Source of the DNA: Phycisphaerales bacterium
Lineage (GTDB): Bacteria > Planctomycetota > Phycisphaerae > Phycisphaerales > UBA1924
DNA length: 64,000 nucleotides
Assembly (NCBI GenBank): GCA_023382935.1
Contig: JAHDXL010000003.1
Coordinates: 177,549 to 241,548 of the forward strand
Direction of reading: 5' to 3'
Shown here: one piece after another, positions 56,690-64,000 of the stretch
Layout of the letters: the number at the start of each line of letters is the position of its first letter
Numbering within the stretch: position 1 is the stretch's first letter
Position numbers and translations under genes: made by a program
The notes under the pieces: generated by a model
What the model saw: the letters and a program-made list of their open reading frames with translations, nothing else
What the model was told of the DNA's origin: nothing
Database searches by the model: none

Positions 56690-57692
56690 ATGCGGGCTGT
56701 ACGGCGACAGGTCTGCGTCGGCCTGGTTCTGCTGGCGGCGGCTCCCGCCACGGCCGGGCCGTGCCCAGTTGCGGGCACGACTTCGGCGTCATCGGCGACC
56801 CGGGCAATCGGCCGGTGGACATTGAGGAAGGGCGGAGGTTCTTTCCGCCATACGCGCCGGAAGGGTTTTCGGTGCGGCGCGTGGACTATCGCTACCGCAT
56901 GGCCCGCACCGAAGTGACCGTGGGCCAGTGGCTGGAGTTCGTCAACGCCTACGCGCCGTACTACGACGAGCCCGTGAGCAGTCTTGCCTTCGCGGGCGAC
57001 TGGATCGTCTACGCTGGGAACGGAACGTACCGGGCCATCGAAGGCGGCGCGAACTTCGCGACCAACATGGCCTGGCGCTTCGCGGCCCTATACAGCAACT
57101 GGCTGCACAACGGCAAGAGTCTCGAACAGGCGGCCTTCGAGAACGGCGCGTACGACACGTCCACGTTTGGGCAGGATGCCAACGGCTACTACACCGATCA
57201 GCAAACACACAACCCTCAAGCCCTGTTCTGGATCCCGACGCTCGACGAGTGGACCAAGGCCACGCACTGGGATCCGACGAAGAACAACGGCGAAGGCGGG
57301 TATTGGCGCTATCCGACGTCGAGCGATACTGCGCCGATCATCGGGCCGCCCGGATTCGGCCAGACCAACGCTGGATCAGGCGCGACGTACGACGTGGGTG
57401 CCTACACGGACGGAATGAGCCCGTGGGGGCTGTTCGACGGATCGGGCGGCGAAAGCGAGTGGCTTGAGTTCGCCGCGGATAAGGGTTCTCGCTACTTGAG
57501 AGGCACAGGTTGAGCGCTCGGACCGCCGTTCGATGAGATCGACCGCCTCACCCCCGCGCCTCCGATCACCGGTTCTGGAGGTCTGCACTTGGGTCGGCGA
57601 TACCAGGCCCGGGGGCGCCTGCCATGCTGTTCATCATCGCTGCCTTGACCCCGCGCTACCGTGGAGGGCGGGGCCGGGTGCCAACGACTTGA
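56690..57692 (+). pseudogene. Decayed SUMF1/FGE-fold PEP-CTERM protein
   Basis: Pieces of one gene in three frames. A signal peptide begins at 56690 (MRAVRRQVCVGLVLLAAAPATAG). The mature domain (FGVIGDPGNRPVD, then YRMARTEVTVGQWLEFVNAY and WIPTLDEWTKATHW) is in another frame from about 56770 and resembles the formylglycine-generating-enzyme/PvdO fold. A TGA at 57511-57513 interrupts it, after which the same frame continues FDEIDRLTPAPPITGSGGL. A further frame shift at about 57590-57600 leads to a sorting-tail-like IPGPGAPAMLFIIAALTPRYRG, with a stop at 57690-57692. Two frameshifts and one stop make a pseudogene likely. Confidence 0.75.
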
Positions 57693-57693
57693 C

Positions 57694-57760
57694 GTCTTCG
57701 GCGCAGCAGTGGAAGGTCGAAGGCCGCGGCGCGAAGACACTGCTGCGCCGCGTGGAAGAC
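57694..57760. repeat. Long inverted repeat after the pseudogene
   Basis: Perfect 13-bp arms CGGCGCAGCAGTG (57699-57711) and CACTGCTGCGCCG (57738-57750) with a 26-nt spacer. GTCTTC (57694-57699) and GAAGAC (57755-57760) extend it with a 4-nt bulge. It could be the transcription terminator of the former gene or an element end. Confidence 0.6.
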
Positions 57761-57955
57761 ATGCAATCGACTTGCGCGCGGAATGGCGGTGAACAGTGGC
57801 ACCCCGAACGGCTTCAAGGGTCAGTTCGGGGTACCCTGCTGGTCGACGCGGTGGTCAGCGGCCGCAACGAATGAGCCACAGGCCATCCACTCCGACCGAG
57901 GGCGGGAATCACCGCTCCGCTTTCGGTTGGGCATTCTTGCCGAGCCGATCGGGAG

Positions 57956-58732
57956 TCACGGATAGTCCTGCCGCGTCGGACGGATCATCACCTCGCTCAG
58001 ATGCACATGCGGTGGCTGTTGCGCGATGAACGTCACCGCCCGCGCCACGTCGGCCGGCTCGAGCACCGGGCCGATGCGGTCGAACACCTGCTTGACCCAT
58101 TCCGGCCTGTAGCCCGCCACGCCTTGGAACTCGCTGACCACGAACCCGGGAAGCACCAGCGTCACGCGCACACCCTTGGGGCCGACCTCGCGCCGCAGTC
58201 CCTCGGCCAGCCCGCCCACCGCAAACTTGGTCGATCCGTACATCGAACTGAACGGGCTGACGTGTCGGCCGACCACTGAACCGATCACGATGATGTCGCG
58301 CGGGCGCTCGAGCGGCTTGCCACCGGCGGTCATCTCCAGCGCCGCCTCGCGCATTAGCCGGGCCGCCCCGATGTGATTGGTCCGGATCATTTCTTCCCAT
58401 TGCTCGGTGTCGCTGGTCAGGACCGAGCCATCGAGTCCGCGTCCTGCATTGACGACTACCAGGTCGGGCCGCGTGCCAAACGTCCGTCTGGCCGTCTCCA
58501 GCATCGCCCGGATCACGCCGGTGTCGGAGCAATCGCCCGCTACCGAAGCCGCGACCGTTCGCCCGGCCTGCTGATTCAGATCGGCCGCCAGCGTGTTGAC
58601 CCGCTCGGCCCGCCGCGCATTGACCACGACTCTTGCCCCGGCGGCCACCAGATCGCGCGCGATCGCCTCGCCGATTCCCGCGCTGGCTCCCGTCACCACT
58701 GCTACTCGCTCCGATAGGGGATGGTTGCTCAT
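57956..58732 (-). CDS. Short-chain dehydrogenase/reductase
   Basis: 258 residues from the ATG at 58732; the longer open frame is not protein-like. TGASAGIG at about 14-21, NAGRGLD, and YGSTK (YxxxK) near residue 162. Ends in HLSEVMIRPTRQDYP, typical of the YdfG/SDR-classical group. NAD(P)H-dependent reductase of unknown substrate. Not related closely to the SDR at 36.4 kb (different N-terminal region). Confidence 0.85.
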   Translation of the reverse strand: MSNHPLSERVAVVTGASAGIGEAIARDLVAAGARVVVNARRAERVNTLAADLNQQAGRTVAASVAGDCSDTGVIRAMLETARRTFGTRPDLVVVNAGRGLDGSVLTSDTEQWEEMIRTNHIGAARLMREAALEMTAGGKPLERPRDIIVIGSVVGRHVSPFSSMYGSTKFAVGGLAEGLRREVGPKGVRVTLVLPGFVVSEFQGVAGYRPEWVKQVFDRIGPVLEPADVARAVTFIAQQPPHVHLSEVMIRPTRQDYP

Positions 58733-58897
58733 AGTCGCGCATCCTACGCTTGGCGTCGGTCGGCTCGCCCGCGTCAAACCAACCCCCAAAACGTGGACCC
58801 TCGGGCGTGACCCAAGCCGATACCAACACCGCGACGAACCCCTATCTCGGGGCCGACGTACCCGCCTGTACGGGTGAGAGCGACGAGGAGAATCGGC

Positions 58898-59935
58898 ATG
58901 CGGCAATGGACACGATGGATGCTGGCGGGAACCGCCCTGATGAGCACAGCCTTGTTCGGGTGCTCCGGCCCCAACACCAGCGGTACCAAGGCCGCGTCCC
59001 GATCCACCTCGCGCACTCCCGCGTCTGCCTCTGGAACCCTGGCCCCCGGGGCCAACACCACCGATGCCCTGGTGCGCGCCGAAGGCTACCGGCACCAAGG
59101 CGACATGGACCGGGCCCTGGCTGAGTTCGAGCGCGTCATTGAGACCAACCCGCTCATGACCGTCGCTTATCTGGGCGCCGGCGACATCTACCGCGAGCGG
59201 GGCGACTACGTGGCTGCCGAGGCCCGCTACGCCGCCGCCGCCAAGGTCGAGCCTCGTAACTTTGACGCTCAGTTCTACCACGGCCTGTCGCTGCAACTGC
59301 TCAATCGCGTGCAGGAGGCCGTCCGCGCCTACCTGCGCGCTCTGGCCATCCGTCCCAACGACTTCGAGGCCAATCGGCGCCTGGCGATGGCCTATCTCGA
59401 TCTGAACGAGCCGATCCAGGCGCTGCCGTATGCGCAGCGATCCGTCGCGCTGCGCTCTGACTCAGGTCCGGCCCGCGCCAATCTCGCGGCCGTCTACGTC
59501 GCGCTGGGTCGCTATGAGGCGGCCGTCACCGAGTATCAGCAGGCCGCCGAACTGACCCGGTTGGGGCCCGACATCCTGCTCAACATGGCCGACGCTCTGG
59601 GCTATCTGGAGCGATACGCCGAAATGGCATCGACGCTCGACCAGTTGCTGCGCATCGAGCCCTCGCCGGCGGCCTACGAGCGCATGGGCAAGGCCATGTT
59701 CAAACTGCGCCGCTACGACCAGGCGATGCAGGCCTTTGCCAACGCGATCGCGCTTGACGCCTCGTACTACCCGGCGCACAACGGGCTGGGCGTGTGCCAA
59801 CTGAACCAGTACCTATGGAGCAAGGGCGAGAACGTGGCCGCCCGCGACGAGGCCATCAAGTCGCTTCGCCGCTCACTCCAGATCGAGCCCAAGCAGCCGC
59901 GGATCGTGGAACTGGTGCGCCGGTACGGCGTGTGA
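58898..59935 (+). CDS. TPR-repeat lipoprotein
   Basis: 345 residues from the ATG at 58898, with GAGGAG at 58885-58890. The leader ends in a lipobox STALFGC with Cys near residue 22; a Ser/Thr-rich linker follows, then about six TPR repeats (for example EGYRHQGDMDRALAEFERVIETNP, in which a residue pattern of Gly8/Ala20 recurs). Anchored in an outer or inner membrane and acting as a protein-protein scaffold. Compare PilF/NlpI-type lipoproteins. Function unknown. Confidence 0.82.
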   Translation: MRQWTRWMLAGTALMSTALFGCSGPNTSGTKAASRSTSRTPASASGTLAPGANTTDALVRAEGYRHQGDMDRALAEFERVIETNPLMTVAYLGAGDIYRERGDYVAAEARYAAAAKVEPRNFDAQFYHGLSLQLLNRVQEAVRAYLRALAIRPNDFEANRRLAMAYLDLNEPIQALPYAQRSVALRSDSGPARANLAAVYVALGRYEAAVTEYQQAAELTRLGPDILLNMADALGYLERYAEMASTLDQLLRIEPSPAAYERMGKAMFKLRRYDQAMQAFANAIALDASYYPAHNGLGVCQLNQYLWSKGENVAARDEAIKSLRRSLQIEPKQPRIVELVRRYGV

Positions 59936-60010
59936 GGTCGGCGCGGCATCGACCTGTCCTCAGGCCGATGAGGACCGGAGGACCGTGGCGCCGTCCTATC
60001 ATGGCGCCGC

Positions 60011-60394
60011 ATGCCAGATCCCACCCTTCTCGAAGCATTTCCGACGCCGGGCGAACAACCGTTCATCATCGAGCACGTCAACGAGGAGTTCACCAGCACC
60101 TGCCCCAGGACCGGGCATCCGGACTTCGGCACCGTGACGCTTCGCTTCTGTCCCGCGCCGGCGAGCAGGGGCGGCACGTGCGTCGAACTCAAGAGTCTGA
60201 AACTCTACTGCCAGAGTTTTCGCAACGAGGGCATCTTCTACGAGGCTGTGACCAATCGCATGCGCGACGACCTGGTCAGGTTGATGAAGCCGTTGTGGTT
60301 GCAGGTGCGCACCGACTGGCGAGGCCGCGGCGGTATCCGCAGCGTCATCCGCGCCGACTTCGGCGACGTCCCGGCCGAGTGGCGCGGACGATAG
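60011..60394 (+). CDS. queF: NADPH-dependent 7-cyano-7-deazaguanine (preQ0) reductase
   Basis: 127 residues, the short (YkvM-type) QueF. Active-site Cys in TSTCPRTGHPDFG, with the following Asp in HPDFG, and the QueF motif ELKSLKLY (substrate/NADPH site). It reduces preQ0 to preQ1 for queuosine synthesis in tRNA. The other que genes are not in the window. Starts 75 nt after the TPR lipoprotein. Confidence 0.93.
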   Translation: MPDPTLLEAFPTPGEQPFIIEHVNEEFTSTCPRTGHPDFGTVTLRFCPAPASRGGTCVELKSLKLYCQSFRNEGIFYEAVTNRMRDDLVRLMKPLWLQVRTDWRGRGGIRSVIRADFGDVPAEWRGR

Positions 60395-60428
60395 ATCGCA
60401 ACCGGCGCCGAGAGGGAGCAGGTCGCCC

Positions 60429-60869
60429 GTGTTCGTACAGGGCGGCGCCTGGTCCACTCCGCAGACCGGCAACCGCGGGTACCTGCAACTGTCGATCCAA
60501 CTCGACCGCCTGCCTCACCCGATCGCGCACGACGTGTTCGTGCGCACGCCGGAGGGTGAGTGGAAACTGTGTACGCTCAACTCCGATCCGGATCAGGACA
60601 CGGAAGGAGGCATGTACCTCGCGCCCGCGCTCACGCAGCCCACTTCGGTCTATCGAAGCGTCCGGGGCGAAGTGCCGAGTGCCGGCGGCAGGTTCGACCT
60701 CGTACTCAGGCCAAACCCCGCCTTGGCCGCCTCGACCGTCTCGCTTGAAAACGTCCACAACGGCCCAATCGTCATCGCAGGGGTGCAAGCCCAGGACATG
60801 GACGAGCAGGGAATGACCCCCACCACGGGCGTCATCGGTTTCTTGCGTCGCCTGATCTTCGCCGGCTAG
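60429..60869 (+). CDS. Protein of unknown function (GTG start)
   Basis: 146 residues from GTG 60429, 34 nt after queF. A beta-rich middle (LQLSIQLDRLPHPIAHDVFVRT, then GGRFDLVLRP) and no signal peptide or membrane helix. GGAG lies about 15 nt upstream. No family recognised. Its stop overlaps the stop of the convergent DUF6265 gene by 4 nt, which supports the reading. Confidence 0.55.
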   Translation: MFVQGGAWSTPQTGNRGYLQLSIQLDRLPHPIAHDVFVRTPEGEWKLCTLNSDPDQDTEGGMYLAPALTQPTSVYRSVRGEVPSAGGRFDLVLRPNPALAASTVSLENVHNGPIVIAGVQAQDMDEQGMTPTTGVIGFLRRLIFAG

Positions 60870-61360
60870 CGGCGCGTCCACGTCCACGCGATGCGTTTCA
60901 CGCCCTCGGACCCCGGGCCCTCGATCCAGGCCGACAGCACATTGCCCTCGCGCTCATACCCGACCCGCTGCGGAAAGTCGTGCGCCGGGTTGGCAAACAC
61001 CGCCCGCGTTCCGTCGAGTTCGACCAGCGCGAACGCGCTGGAAGGAGTCAGCCCGTTCGGGCGCGCCAGGTACACCACGCTCCGCCCCGCAGGCTCGATG
61101 GCCAGCAGTTCGTAGTCCTCGACCGCTCCGCCCTTCATGGCCAGGCTGAAACCGCGCAGCACCCCGTCTTCGGCTTGGGCCCACACTTCGGTCGCGCCCG
61201 TACCGGCCCGCGGCTCCCACACGCCCACGAGCCACGACAGTCGATCGACGCCCGCGTGCACCGACTCGACGCCGGGGACACGATGACGCGCGGCCGAACA
61301 GCCCGCCAAGACGGCACACAGTGCCAGATGGATGCAGAAGGCGACGACTCGGTGGGTCAT
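60866..61360 (-). CDS. DUF6265 lipoprotein
   Basis: 164 residues. Leader with lipobox VLAGC (Cys21). The domain has the DUF6265 pattern: LSWLVGVWE at about 42, EVWAQAEDGVLRGFSL, then a C-terminal NPAHDFPQRVGYER. Beta-barrel lipocalin-like fold is expected. Outer-membrane or periplasmic; ligand unknown. Confidence 0.78.
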   Translation of the reverse strand: MTHRVVAFCIHLALCAVLAGCSAARHRVPGVESVHAGVDRLSWLVGVWEPRAGTGATEVWAQAEDGVLRGFSLAMKGGAVEDYELLAIEPAGRSVVYLARPNGLTPSSAFALVELDGTRAVFANPAHDFPQRVGYEREGNVLSAWIEGPGSEGVKRIAWTWTRR

Positions 61361-61405
61361 GGCGGGCCCTCGCGTGCAGTGTAGCGCAAGGACCGGGAGG
61401 CCGAC

Positions 61406-61660
61406 TCAATAGTCGCGGTTGCGCTGATCGCGACGACGGTTCTGGTCGCCGATGATCGCCCCACCGATGCCGCCCGCCACCGCGCCGATGACCGCGCCCT
61501 TGCCCATGTCGCCCGACAGCGAACCGATGGCCATGCCGCCCAGAGCGCCCGCACCCGCGCCGATGGCACCGCCCGACACCGCGTTGTTGCACCCGCCCAG
61601 CGCCAGCGCGAAGGCACCCAGCCCGACCAGCGCCAGTCTCTTCATCTCAGCCCGTGCCAT
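61406..61660 (-). CDS. Glycine-zipper small lipoprotein
   Basis: 84 residues from the ATG at 61660, with GGAGG upstream; an ATG at 61645 is an alternative. Leader with lipobox ALGGC. The mature part is a glycine-zipper (GGAIGAGAGALGGMAIGS and GAVIGAVAGGIGGAIIGD), followed by an Arg/Asp-rich tail. Similar to the SlyB/OmpA-like glycine-zipper 2TM lipoproteins. Role in envelope integrity is plausible. Confidence 0.8.
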   Translation of the reverse strand: MARAEMKRLALVGLGAFALALGGCNNAVSGGAIGAGAGALGGMAIGSLSGDMGKGAVIGAVAGGIGGAIIGDQNRRRDQRNRDY

Positions 61661-61786
61661 GGGTCCGTTCCTCCACATCCGCGTTCTGTCATTTCTCCGC
61701 TCCACGCAACAGAACGCTGACAATCTTTCGGTTTGTTCCTCGGCCGGATTTCGCGCCCGGCCCACCATGCCCCTCGTTATGGGGCT

Positions 61787-62488
61787 TCAGTTCCACGAAC
61801 AGCCCTTCGGCCAATCCCTGGATTTCTGGCTCTCCGCCAGGGAGATCAACTTAGCAAGATCCGCCAACTCGGCCCGAACAATCGCAGCCCGCTCATCCAG
61901 ATCCCCCTCCGACAACAGGCGATAGCGCAAGGCCGGATCAGTCAGTAACGCGAACGACACCAGTTCCAGCACCGCCGCGTTGGGCACTTCTTCGTTCCGA
62001 ACGTACTCGACGACGTGCTCGGCCACCGCCATCTGCTTCAGCGGGCCTTCGGACAACTCGGCCTCAATCCACTCGCGCAACGCATAGAGGTGATCCGAGT
62101 CCGGATTTGGCTCACCCACCGGTTCGAGGTAGGCGGCCCGGTAGAGTCGATCGGTCGTTGGGGGCAGTTCCCGGATGATCCGAGCCCGGCACACGCCCTG
62201 GAGCAGGACGTTGTAGCGCCCATCGGGAAGGGTCTCGTGCTGAACGATCTGTGCCACGCACACTGCCGGGTGAACCGGGGGATTCCCCGAGGTGTCTTCC
62301 ACACCCTCTCGCACCACGGCGATGGCCAACTGCCCCGCCCCATCGAGACACCGCCCGATCATCTGCCGATACCGGGTTTCAAAGATGTGCAATGGGAGCA
62401 CCTGCTGCGGGAGCAGCACCACGGCCTCGAGCGGGAAGATCGGCATCTCGCGGGCAAAGTTCACCGAGATGGATTGACCATCGCTCAC
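61787..62488 (-). CDS. LON substrate-binding-domain protein
   Basis: 233 residues with a GTG at 62488 as the start (this gives the usual N-terminus of such proteins). The first 130 residues match the Lon N-terminal domain: MPIFPLEAVVLLPQQVLPLHIFETRYRQM, then PVCVAQIV-like and QGVCRARI. No ATPase or protease part, so it is a stand-alone LON domain, a common bacterial protein. Function unknown, likely protein-binding. Confidence 0.83.
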   Translation of the reverse strand: MSDGQSISVNFAREMPIFPLEAVVLLPQQVLPLHIFETRYRQMIGRCLDGAGQLAIAVVREGVEDTSGNPPVHPAVCVAQIVQHETLPDGRYNVLLQGVCRARIIRELPPTTDRLYRAAYLEPVGEPNPDSDHLYALREWIEAELSEGPLKQMAVAEHVVEYVRNEEVPNAAVLELVSFALLTDPALRYRLLSEGDLDERAAIVRAELADLAKLISLAESQKSRDWPKGCSWN

Positions 62489-62657
62489 GACAAACTCTAC
62501 CCCTGCCGCCGGGTGAATGTTCCCTTCGGCTTCAGCGAGACCCGACCGTGAGGGAAGGGGTGTGCGGCCGGTGAACTGCCGACTCACCGTCTCGAGCCGT
62601 TCACGACATTTTGGCGCCTGCTGTGGGCGGATGACGGGTGAGCCGGGACGATCGGAG

Positions 62658-63653
62658 TCAAGCGAGCGGGTCTGGGCGGTACAGTTTGGTGTCCAGCGCC
62701 CACTGCTTTTCCGTGAAGTTTCCGCCCAGGTCGCAGGCGCTGTCTTGTTCCGGGCGGGCCGCATCCAGCGCAATCGTGGTCTTCGCGTCCACGTTGTCGA
62801 GCATGGACACGAGGATGGCCTCGGGGCTGCTGGGAACCTTGGCGGCCCCGAATTCCGGCACGCCGTGATGCGACAGGATGATGTGCTGCAACACGGTCAC
62901 CAGGCTGCCGGGCAGGCGGATCCCCTGCTCGCGCATTACCTGTTGGGCCTTGTCGTGGAGCATGATCGCCCCCTCGACAATGTGCCCGATCAGTTCACCC
63001 CGATCGGTGTATCCGAAGCCGGCCTCGTAGGACAACTCGCGCGTCTTGCCCAGGTCGTGCAGAAACAGCCCGACCACGACGATGTCCTGGTTGATCTTGG
63101 GATACAACGGACAGACCGCGTAGGCCAGTTTCACGAGATTGAGCGTGTGTTCGAGCAATCCGCCGAGATAGGCGTGGTGCATGCTCTTGGCGGCCGGGGC
63201 GCGGCGAAAGGCCTCCATCAGGTATTCATCATCGAGATAGGCCTTCACCAGCGCCTGCATGGCCGGGTGCCGGACGCCGCCGAGCAGCCCGACCAGTTCG
63301 GCAAACATTTCGGCGGGGTTGCGCGTCGAGCAGGGCAGCAGGTCGCGCATCTGCTCGGGCGTCGGGTCGTGCGGGTCGATGGTCTGGATGATGATCTGCA
63401 GTTCGCCCTGGTAGGCCTGCGTTTCGCCCTCGATATAGACGAAGCCCTCGCGCGGAATGCGCCCGAAGATCGACTCGTCCACGCTCCACATGCGCCCGGG
63501 CGCCTGCCCGGTCTTGTCGCCCAGCAGGCAGCGCAGGTATGGCTTGTCGTTCCGGGTCCGCCCGAGTTGGGCGTTGGAGATGGAGAAGCACCCGCTGATG
63601 CGGCTGGAAGGGCTCATCTCGCGGAGAAAAACGCGGGGTGCAGTGGTCGGCAT
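62658..63653 (-). CDS. YhaM-family 3'-5' exoribonuclease (OB and HD domains)
   Basis: 331 residues. N-terminal OB-fold (about 15-100), then an HD domain with HHAYLGGLLEHTLNL, LHDLGKTRELSYE and HIILSHHG as metal ligands (about 165-285). The arrangement is YhaM/CBF1-like. It degrades RNA or single-stranded DNA from the 3' end. Alternative start is the ATG at 63617. Confidence 0.87.
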   Translation of the reverse strand: MPTTAPRVFLREMSPSSRISGCFSISNAQLGRTRNDKPYLRCLLGDKTGQAPGRMWSVDESIFGRIPREGFVYIEGETQAYQGELQIIIQTIDPHDPTPEQMRDLLPCSTRNPAEMFAELVGLLGGVRHPAMQALVKAYLDDEYLMEAFRRAPAAKSMHHAYLGGLLEHTLNLVKLAYAVCPLYPKINQDIVVVGLFLHDLGKTRELSYEAGFGYTDRGELIGHIVEGAIMLHDKAQQVMREQGIRLPGSLVTVLQHIILSHHGVPEFGAAKVPSSPEAILVSMLDNVDAKTTIALDAARPEQDSACDLGGNFTEKQWALDTKLYRPDPLA

Positions 63654-63722
63654 GGGCTACGGTAGGCCGGCGAAAGGGTGTGGGGTGCGAGTCGAACCGG
63701 CCGCCGGGCGCCACCGTCGGGC

Positions 63723-64000
63723 TCACCAGAGCACGCGCGTGCGGATGGTCTCCGGCATGGCCCGGATGCGGGCGAGCAGTTCGTCGGCGTCGGTGGGAGA
63801 GACGTCAAGCACCACGTAGCCCAGGTGTGCGTTGGTCTGCAGATATTCGCCCGTGATGTTCACGCCCAGTTCGGCGATCAGTGTGTGTAACTTGCTCAGC
63901 ACGCCCGGCTCGTTGCGGTGAAAGTGCAGGATGCGGTGTGGTCGACGGGCTTCGCGCCCGGCGACCGGCGGCTCCGGCCGTTCCACGCGCGGGAACTTGA
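63723..64000 (-). CDS. serA: D-3-phosphoglycerate dehydrogenase, C-terminal ACT domain (partial)
   Basis: Only the last about 92 residues are in the window, entering at the right edge. The FPRVERPEPP... RRPHRILHFHRNEPGVLSKL and NITGEYLQTNAHLGYVVLDV stretch matches the serine-binding ACT domain at the end of E. coli-type SerA. Stop at 63723-63725. The catalytic part lies beyond position 64000. Confidence 0.85.
   Translation of the reverse strand, partial: KFPRVERPEPPVAGREARRPHRILHFHRNEPGVLSKLHTLIAELGVNITGEYLQTNAHLGYVVLDVSPTDADELLARIRAMPETIRTRVLW

Noticed and set aside
57533..57874. 113-codon plus-strand frame
   Set aside because: Crosses the tail of the pseudogene and the inverted repeat; no homology that I can see.
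1..64000. CRISPR arrays, insertion sequences and tRNA genes
   Set aside because: No regular repeat-spacer series, transposase motif or cloverleaf pattern found on reading the intergenic regions; a dedicated tRNA search would be needed to be sure.

Overview
The window is a 64 kb stretch of a high-GC bacterial chromosome. It most resembles a planctomycete of the Phycisphaerae/Phycisphaerales type. The evidence is both subunits of DNA topoisomerase VI (rare in bacteria), an exosortase/EpsI pair with secreted proteins carrying VPTP/VPAP-type sorting tails, a Ser/Thr kinase with TPR repeats, a GbsR-type regulator and a membrane-anchored excisionase-like HTH protein. This assignment is inference from gene content. 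I saw no rRNA, tRNA, CRISPR array, insertion sequence or phage gene.

Region 1-14.8 kb is mostly housekeeping: RNase R, an NDUFA9-like reductase, a DUF2934 protein, two predicted lipoprotein/secreted proteins of unknown role, a long-type isocitrate dehydrogenase, a DinB-fold protein, an NRDE protein, a stand-alone long nuoH, adenylate kinase and EF-G. Region 15.2-20.6 kb (minus) is a tight four-gene unit with 4-nt stop/start overlaps: rlmN, a YwaF-like membrane protein, a WecA/MraY-family phosphoglycosyltransferase and an O-antigen-ligase-like protein with a TPR tail. Region 20.9-29.6 kb holds top6B, top6A, two PEP-CTERM-like secreted proteins, the kinase and a second DinB-fold protein.

Region 30.2-35 kb has a metallophosphoesterase, the HTH/membrane protein, a Cys-rich small protein, a GbsR regulator with a clear palindromic operator candidate, a CPBP protease and trpC. 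From 55.07 kb down to 36.4 kb, 12 minus-strand genes run in one direction, many overlapping: Wza-like exporter, exosortase, EpsI, a giant TPR protein, a Wzc-like co-polymerase whose Walker A lysine is missing, a nucleotide-sugar epimerase, a second WecA-like transferase, an orphan ParA, a VanZ-NhaD fusion, MurJ, a 55-residue entericidin-like lipoprotein and an SDR. The first seven look like an exopolysaccharide/protein-sorting locus: make an undecaprenyl-linked sugar, export the polymer, and process exosortase substrates such as the PEP-CTERM proteins nearby.

Region 55.4-64 kb (mixed strands) has lipA with an unusual internal insert, a decayed PEP-CTERM/SUMF-type pseudogene followed by a strong inverted repeat, an SDR, a TPR lipoprotein, queF, several small envelope proteins, a LON-domain protein, a YhaM-like nuclease and the 3' end of serA running off the right edge.

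The best leads for new biology are the bacterial topoisomerase VI pair, the exosortase/EPS directon with a Lys-less BY-kinase-like protein, the VanZ-NhaD fusion, the membrane-tethered HTH protein, the GbsR operator and the pseudogene. No wholly unprecedented system is evident from sequence alone.
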